Below, one piece after another: positions 32,905 through 37,672 of a DNA stretch of 37,672 bases. The translations under genes were made by a program, and so were the position numbers. Source of the DNA: Proteobacteria bacterium UBA1844 (GTDB taxonomy: Bacteria; Pseudomonadota; Gammaproteobacteria; Steroidobacterales; Woeseiaceae); the NCBI GenBank assembly GCA_002338615.1, contig DDIS01000023.1, forward strand, positions 1 through 37,672. Reading direction: 5' to 3'. How positions within the stretch are numbered: position 1 is the stretch's first letter; the number at the start of each line of letters is the position of its first letter. The notes below the pieces were generated by a model that was not told the origin of the DNA, did no database searches, and saw only the letters and a list, made by a program, of their open reading frames with translations.

Positions 32905-34305
32905 TCAGAGTGAATCGTCTCGTACGTCATCGAGCTTGTCCGGCTTCGGCCCGACAACTTCAAAAATCATCCCCGCGAGCGCGTTGACACGTGTAACCCG
33001 GAAGATCAGGTTCGTAAACGAGATCGGTCGTACGTTGCGAACTTCACGAAGTTTTGGTACCAGCAAGGCAACGATCGTGGCGCGTGCAACCGCGGATATG
33101 GCAAACACACCAAGCAACGGGCTGAGCCAGCTGACCGTATGCCCACCGAATGTGAGTGAGCTTGGCAATACCGTTCCGAGGTAGCCACCGGTAATGGCAC
33201 CGGCGAAAATACCGACGCTCGCCAACACATTGTGGGTCGCGAGGTAAGTAGCGCGTTTATCGCGCGCGATAAGGTCGTAGAGAAAATTACTTGCACTCAA
33301 GGTAAAACCGGCCCAGACAAAACCACTGAACGCCTGTGCAAATAGCAGGTACCAGAAGTTCTGCGAGAATACCCAAAGCAGCGGCATCAACGGAATGACG
33401 AGGCCTGTTGCCGAGAGGATGCGTCGATTGCCGAATATATCGCTGATGCGCCCCCACTGATTCAGGGTCAGAAACTGTGCAAATATTGCCATGCCGGTAT
33501 TGGCCATGAACTGCATGTAGCTGTAGTGCAAATCTCGCAGCATGAACACGGTAAAAAATGGTGAAGCAATAGAGACCGAAAACTGCATCAAAGCGAAGAA
33601 TATCGAGAACCTCGCAAAGTTTGACTGTCGCAGGCGAGACCACCAGCGCTGATCTTTGGCTAGATCCGCAATCTGCACGTGCCCACTTGGGTCATGCATG
33701 CGCGTGAGGTGGTAGACGGAAACCGCACGTGCAAGCAGCGCAATAATAAATAGCCCCAGAAAGCCTTCGAGCGTACGCCCGTTCGAGCTTGCGAATTGCA
33801 GCACCAGGCCGCCGCAAGTGAGGCCGATGAACGTAACCAGCGAGACAACGCGAGTTCGAACTGCGAAAAAGCGGCCGCGGCGTTTGAGTGGCACGATGTC
33901 GCCCATCATGCTGCCCCATTGTGGTGTCGTTAAATGCGCGCCACAGTGGTACAGCACAACACAGGCTATAAACAGCGGTACAGCATGCTCGCTGAATAGT
34001 ATCGGCAGGAAAATGATCGGAATCCAGGCGAACGCCTGCACCGAGGCACCGATCAGAATGAGTCGCTTGCGGTGCCCCGTTACCCGACCAAGCCAGGCTG
34101 AAAACAGCTGTACCAGCGAAGCGAGCAGCGGCGGTAGCGAAGCGAGCAGCCCGATTTGCGGCGTACTGGCCTTGAGAAATATTGCAAATGCCGAGAAATA
34201 CGTTTCCCCGACGCCGACCATGGTCGCGAACGCTGCTGCATCCTTGAGGGAATGCCGCAAGGATTTTTGTACCTCAGGGTCGGAGGAATAAACGACCTTT
34301 GTCAT
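32905..34305 (-). CDS. MFS transporter
   Basis: 466 residues with about 12 membrane helices. The half-repeats show SAWLGRVTGHRKRLI (motif A-like, after helix 2) and GRISDIFGNRRILSATG (second half). A charged C-terminal tail ends PKPDKLDDVRDDSL. I cannot assign a substrate. It lies 54 bases downstream of the quinone oxidoreductase on the same strand and is likely co-transcribed with it. Efflux or uptake direction is not apparent. Confidence 0.88.
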   Translation of the reverse strand: MTKVVYSSDPEVQKSLRHSLKDAAAFATMVGVGETYFSAFAIFLKASTPQIGLLASLPPLLASLVQLFSAWLGRVTGHRKRLILIGASVQAFAWIPIIFLPILFSEHAVPLFIACVVLYHCGAHLTTPQWGSMMGDIVPLKRRGRFFAVRTRVVSLVTFIGLTCGGLVLQFASSNGRTLEGFLGLFIIALLARAVSVYHLTRMHDPSGHVQIADLAKDQRWWSRLRQSNFARFSIFFALMQFSVSIASPFFTVFMLRDLHYSYMQFMANTGMAIFAQFLTLNQWGRISDIFGNRRILSATGLVIPLMPLLWVFSQNFWYLLFAQAFSGFVWAGFTLSASNFLYDLIARDKRATYLATHNVLASVGIFAGAITGGYLGTVLPSSLTFGGHTVSWLSPLLGVFAISAVARATIVALLVPKLREVRNVRPISFTNLIFRVTRVNALAGMIFEVVGPKPDKLDDVRDDSL

Positions 34306-34359
34306 GTCATGCAGGCCGCGGTGTCATTGAACGAAGAGGGATAGTCGGGCCGCACGGCG

Positions 34360-35355
34360 TCAGCGTGGAACGAGTACAGTCGAACCCGTCGTTCTGCGCG
34401 CTTCGAGATCGCGATGTGCGAGAGCTGCATCACGCAGAGCATAGCTCTGCGCCACTCGCACCCGGATGCTGCCGTCTGCAATACGCCCGAAAAGCTTCTC
34501 ACTGGCCGCAAGCAATTCCTCGCGCGTCGCCACGAAGTCGAACAGAATGGGCCGTGTCACGTACAGGGAGTGACGCTTCGCAAGTTCTGCCGGGCTGAAA
34601 GGCTCGACCGCTCCGGACGAGTTACCGAAGCTCACCATGGTGCCATGCGGTCGCAGGCAATCGAGCGATGTGAAGAAGGTATCCTTGCCGACCGAATCGT
34701 ACACCGCAGCCACGCCCGCGCCGCCGGTCAGGCCCCGAACGGCACCGGCGATATCACCGTGATCCGCCATGATGATGTGATCGCAACCCTGTGAGCGGGC
34801 GAGCGCCGCTTTCTCCTCTGTGCTGACTATGCCTATAACCCTGGCACCCAGTGCATGTGCCCACTGGCTGGCGATCGAGCCAACACCGCCTGCAGCCGCA
34901 TACAACAGGATCGAGTCGCCTGGCTGAACGACGTAGCTGCGGCGCAGCAGATACCACGCCGTGAGACCTTTCAACATGACAGCGGCGGCCTGCTCGTCAC
35001 TGACGTTTTCCGGAACAGGCACCAGGCGTTCCGCAGGGTAGTTCCGGTATTCGGCATAGGAACCAACCGGGCCACCTGCGTACGCAACCCGGTCGCCAGG
35101 CTTGCAAGTAGTCACACGAGCGCCGACTGCCTGCACCACACCCGCGGCTTCGCTGCCGAGGCCGCTCGGCAATTCGAGCGGATACAAGCCATCGCGATGG
35201 TAGGTATCGATGAAATTCAGGCCGATCGCCGTGTGCCTGATTTGCGCCTCGTCAGGCCCGGGGGCAGGCAGTCGGATCGTTGTATGTTCGAGTACTTCGG
35301 GACCGCCAAACATGCGGAACCGGATAACGTGGCTTTCGGAGGCTGGCGCGCTCAT
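34360..35355 (-). CDS. qor: NADPH:quinone oxidoreductase (zeta-crystallin-like MDR)
   Basis: 331 residues. The start at 35355 is an ATG; an in-frame TTG upstream is unlikely. GLNFIDTYHRDGLYPLELPSG is the quinone reductase signature, and YAAAGGVGSIASQWAHALGA (152-171) is the NADPH loop. Zinc ligands of alcohol dehydrogenases are absent, as expected for the group. It reduces quinones or other activated alkenes in the cytoplasm with NADPH. It follows the haloperoxidase after 131 bases on the same strand, so it may share regulation with it, and precedes the MFS gene. Confidence 0.9.
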   Translation of the reverse strand: MSAPASESHVIRFRMFGGPEVLEHTTIRLPAPGPDEAQIRHTAIGLNFIDTYHRDGLYPLELPSGLGSEAAGVVQAVGARVTTCKPGDRVAYAGGPVGSYAEYRNYPAERLVPVPENVSDEQAAAVMLKGLTAWYLLRRSYVVQPGDSILLYAAAGGVGSIASQWAHALGARVIGIVSTEEKAALARSQGCDHIIMADHGDIAGAVRGLTGGAGVAAVYDSVGKDTFFTSLDCLRPHGTMVSFGNSSGAVEPFSPAELAKRHSLYVTRPILFDFVATREELLAASEKLFGRIADGSIRVRVAQSYALRDAALAHRDLEARRTTGSTVLVPR

Positions 35356-35486
35356 GGCTGTCCAAGACAAATAATTCAGCGCTGTATATTACTGCAGTTG
35401 TTACGGCTATGTGCGGCCGCCGCGCAACGTCGCTATTCCGGACAAGTGCGCAGTGTTCATGCGGAATGACTCCGCCGTACTCGAAA

Positions 35487-36785
35487 TCAGTTCTTGCGTA
35501 GCAATTTATTGACTACATTGTGACCAACAACCTCGCCAAGTTTGACACCTTCTTCCGAGTCGTAGCGAAAGTGTATGCCGAGGTAGACACGCGACATCGC
35601 ACACTCCAGCGCTGCGTCCGAGAAACTCGAAAAAGTTCGGGTCGGCGGGTGCATTTCAATTTTCTCCGACATCGGCCCTGCAATATCCACCACCGGATTG
35701 CGCATCGTAAATGCGTAGTTGTCACCGAAGACGTCGATGAACGCTATCGCCGCCGCGCCGCAGGCCATGCCATGTGCCGAAGGATAGGACGGAAACGCGT
35801 AGGTATGCCTGTGCGTGTTGTTCCATGATTCGTCCGCTTCGGTGTCGGGATTGCCATCGTGCGCCGCCCATCTGATTGCCGTGTAGGGCCGCCAGTGATT
35901 GTAGAAAAACTTGTTGTTAAAGCTGCTGATATAAGCGTCAAAAATGCTCATGTTAATCAGCGCGAACAGGCGATTGGCGGTCACCAGGTCCGGTTGCTCT
36001 TTTAGGATCAGGTCGCGCGCCAGCCGATTCTGCGCGTTTTCTTCAAAGTCCTTCCACCATAGCGCGAGATGTGTCTGGTCCGGCGTACGACTCATACTCT
36101 GAAACCGGCCGACCTCCCGGACCTCGTTGTAAGCGCGCGTATAAGCAGACGAATTGATCTCGGGCGGCGGCGGGGCACGGAACTCGTCCGGACGCGTCAG
36201 CGCGAAGCCGTGCACTTTGACCCAGCCAGAGCCAAACACAAATCCCTTGGGAGTGCCGCTGTGTTCATCGAACTCCGCGTAAACGCCGGGTGCCATTGGG
36301 TGCCAGTTATACTCCGCCTCGCCGTTCCAGCCGTCTCCGGCTCGTTTTGCAATGATCGCTTCTGCTGCGGCTTTGCCAAGGCGTCGGCCAGCGACGATCT
36401 CCCGGGGCCCTACGCTGGCCGGGAGCCAGCGATCCCGCAGGTCCGCGAGTTCGGATTCCTGCCCCGGATATTGATCGACAACCACGGTGTAGGCGGCCTC
36501 CACCGCCGCTGTCTGCGGATTGGCGCGCGGCTCCGGATGCGCATACGCATAGGTTGCGTAACGTCCGTCAATATTATTGAGCGCATCGTGTACAGCGAGG
36601 TGCATCATCGCCGCTGTGCGCACCGCTTTCAGTGTCAGGAAGCCGTCCTCGGCCTCAGCCAGGCGCAGCACGGTTTCGTTCCATTCAAGCAGCCAAGCCG
36701 TTGTGTCGTCGTGGCTAACAGCGCTCGCCCAGGATGCGCCGCTTGTAAGGCATCCGAGCAGGGCGGCGATAGCGAGTGTTTTCAT
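35487..36785 (-). CDS. Vanadium-dependent haloperoxidase-family enzyme (PAP2/VHPO), exported
   Basis: 432 residues with a signal peptide (about 1-21, ending SWASA). The vanadate-site residues are in register with the fungal chloroperoxidase: Lys292 and Arg299 in KFFYNHWRP (spacing 7), PSYPSAHG (332-339) holding Ser336 and His338, then Arg399 and His405 in SRVYLGIHFRYD (spacing 6), with Asp409. Ala337 replaces the usual Gly. VHPOs oxidise halides with hydrogen peroxide, but this fold also houses phosphatases, and some bacterial members lack halogenase activity. It is divergent from the HxlR regulator across 91 bases. It has an intact site, with no sign of decay. Confidence 0.9.
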   Translation of the reverse strand: MKTLAIAALLGCLTSGASWASAVSHDDTTAWLLEWNETVLRLAEAEDGFLTLKAVRTAAMMHLAVHDALNNIDGRYATYAYAHPEPRANPQTAAVEAAYTVVVDQYPGQESELADLRDRWLPASVGPREIVAGRRLGKAAAEAIIAKRAGDGWNGEAEYNWHPMAPGVYAEFDEHSGTPKGFVFGSGWVKVHGFALTRPDEFRAPPPPEINSSAYTRAYNEVREVGRFQSMSRTPDQTHLALWWKDFEENAQNRLARDLILKEQPDLVTANRLFALINMSIFDAYISSFNNKFFYNHWRPYTAIRWAAHDGNPDTEADESWNNTHRHTYAFPSYPSAHGMACGAAAIAFIDVFGDNYAFTMRNPVVDIAGPMSEKIEMHPPTRTFSSFSDAALECAMSRVYLGIHFRYDSEEGVKLGEVVGHNVVNKLLRKN

Positions 36786-36813
36786 CTCCGCTCTCCATTT
36801 GATGGGCTATCCA

Positions 36814-36825
36814 CGCTAGCTAGCG
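36814..36825. promoter_or_regulatory. Perfect 12-base palindrome in the haloperoxidase/HxlR gap
   Basis: CGCTAGCTAGCG (36814-36825) is fully symmetrical and lies 29 bases upstream of the haloperoxidase start. It may be an operator; its short length leaves chance as an alternative. Confidence 0.4.
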
Positions 36826-36837
36826 CTCGCCTACAGT

Positions 36838-36860
36838 TCTACTATTATTTTTGTAGTAGA
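36838..36860. promoter_or_regulatory. Inverted repeat, candidate HxlR operator
   Basis: TCTACTA (36838-36844) and TAGTAGA (36854-36860) are perfect 7-base arms around a 9-base AT-rich spacer, ending 16 bases before the HxlR start. Size fits a winged-helix dimer site; HxlR proteins often bind their own divergent promoter. Binding is inferred. Confidence 0.55.
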
Positions 36861-36876
36861 CAACGGGACTTCTCTC

Positions 36877-37629
36877 ATGAGCGCAAACAACAAGGCTGCG
36901 CGCGGCTACGGCCAGTACTGCCCCCTGGCTCTGGCGGCGGAACTGCTGTGCCGGCGCTGGACAATACTGATCGTTAGCCGGCTAATCGATGGATGCACGA
37001 CCTTTGGAAAAATTCACGAAGGCGTGCCACGTATCTCACCCGCGCTCCTGTCAACGCGATTGTCCGAACTCGAACACGCAGGGCTCCTCAGGCGCGAACG
37101 GGACAGCACCGGCAATCGTTTCACATACCGGCTCACCGAAGCGGGCCGGGACCTTGAGAATATCGTGATGCAAATGGCCGTCTGGGGCCAGCATTGGGCG
37201 CGCGAGATGCGCCTCGACGATCTCGATATCGGCTTTCTTGCCTGGAGCATGCACCTGCGTATCGATACCGGGAAAATGCCGCCCGGGCGCACCGTTATCC
37301 TGTTTGACTTTTCCGGTGCACCATCGGACGTCAAACGCTTCTGGATAGTCAATACAGACGGCAAGGTTGACATGTGCCTGAAGCATCCCGGCTTCGCATC
37401 GGACTTGCTGGTTGAGGCTGATCTGCGGCGCTTCGTCGAGGCCTGGCGCGGATTTCGCGACCTTCGCGAGGAAATTCGCACGCGTCACATTCGCCTGACC
37501 GGGCCGCGCGAACTCAAGGACGCGTTTCCGGACTGGCTGATGCTGAGCATGCTGGCGCCCTACGAGCGCAAGATGCCGGGCCGTGAGCGAACACTCAGCG
37601 ATCGCAGCGTGCACGACAAAGTATCCTGA
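36877..37629 (+). CDS. HxlR-family regulator with extended C-terminal domain
   Basis: 250 residues. The N-terminal 110 form the HxlR winged helix: YCPLALAAELLCRRWTILIV with a Cys at 15, RISPALLSTRLSELEHAGLL as the recognition helix region, and RFTYRLTEAGRDLENIV. Typical HxlR regulators end near residue 120; here a further 130 residues form an unassigned domain, perhaps SCP2-like, that could bind a ligand. The Cys near the N-terminus matches the redox-sensing Cys of some HxlR proteins. It is divergent from the haloperoxidase, separated by the inverted repeat, so it is the likely regulator of that gene. Confidence 0.88.
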   Translation: MSANNKAARGYGQYCPLALAAELLCRRWTILIVSRLIDGCTTFGKIHEGVPRISPALLSTRLSELEHAGLLRRERDSTGNRFTYRLTEAGRDLENIVMQMAVWGQHWAREMRLDDLDIGFLAWSMHLRIDTGKMPPGRTVILFDFSGAPSDVKRFWIVNTDGKVDMCLKHPGFASDLLVEADLRRFVEAWRGFRDLREEIRTRHIRLTGPRELKDAFPDWLMLSMLAPYERKMPGRERTLSDRSVHDKVS

Positions 37630-37672
37630 GCAGGAACGTTGCAGGACTATCACCGCAGGAGTGCCGTCCCCG

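Noticed and set aside
36069..36977. 302-codon plus-strand frame overlapping the haloperoxidase and HxlR start
   Set aside because: Covers the intergenic palindromes and runs through the vanadate-site gene on the other strand; no domain signal.
1..37672. tRNA, rRNA, CRISPR array, prophage or insertion sequence
   Set aside because: None was recognised by eye: no repeat-spacer pattern, no transposase or integrase, no tRNA-like cloverleaf in the gaps. A covariance-model scan would be needed for small RNAs.

Overview
The window is about 37.7 kb of dense, GC-rich (about 60%) bacterial chromosome. The organism is probably a free-living, aerobic, Gram-negative heterotroph and most likely a gammaproteobacterium: there is a TonB-dependent receptor, an outer-membrane porin, lipoprotein signal peptides, CreA, DUF3187 and DUF3943 proteins, a type II NADH dehydrogenase and a Fur-like site. 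The gene mix resembles marine heterotrophs, but that placement is inference. I found no rRNA, tRNA, CRISPR array, insertion sequence or prophage. Genes are tightly packed, with many 4-base start/stop overlaps.

Layout. (1) 1-3128, minus strand: a TetR-led operon, tetR > small membrane protein > metallo-beta-lactamase/beta-CASP RNase-like protein > HlyD-type membrane fusion protein that runs off the left edge. A 34-base near-perfect palindrome lies just upstream of tetR. (2) 3283-4511: an AT-richer patch with an unrecognised exported protein and a doubtful small ORF. (3) 4512-8574: a VOC protein, a FAD-dependent amine/D-amino-acid oxidase-like enzyme and an exported S9 peptidase. (4) 8566-18803: two divergent operons from one 43-base promoter region. 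Leftward: TetR, acyl-CoA synthetase, two hot-dog (MaoC-like) proteins, alpha/beta hydrolase and a lipoprotein of the PHB-depolymerase type. Rightward: alpha/beta hydrolase, TonB-dependent receptor, MFS transporter and a 3-hydroxybutyrate dehydrogenase that keeps the family's substrate-binding residues. (5) 18842-24126: MetF-like protein, beta-lactamase-fold serine hydrolase, YtcJ-type amidohydrolase, NADH dehydrogenase 2. (6) 24133-26874: a ubiquitin-like MoaD/ThiS carrier ending in Gly-Gly, an Asp-box beta-propeller, and a divergent E1-like MoeB-rhodanese fusion. (7) 26881-29390: a porin > FMN-binding > PepSY operon behind a Fur-like box. (8) 29593-31941: DUF3187 and DUF3943 envelope proteins facing CreA. 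(9) 31960-37629: dienelactone-hydrolase-like protein, MFS transporter, quinone oxidoreductase, a vanadium haloperoxidase-type enzyme with an intact vanadate site, and a long HxlR regulator.

Main hypothesis. Region 4 reads as a self-contained polyester or hydroxyacid-oligomer utilisation locus. A surface or periplasmic depolymerase and esterases would cut the substrate, the TonB receptor and MFS carrier would import it, and ligase, hydratase and 3-hydroxybutyrate dehydrogenase would feed it into central metabolism, all under one TetR repressor. This would be a polysaccharide-utilisation-locus-like arrangement for PHB-type oligomers. The pieces are recognisable families; their assignment to one substrate is inference. 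A second group worth attention is the ubiquitin-like carrier, beta-propeller and E1 cluster of region 6.
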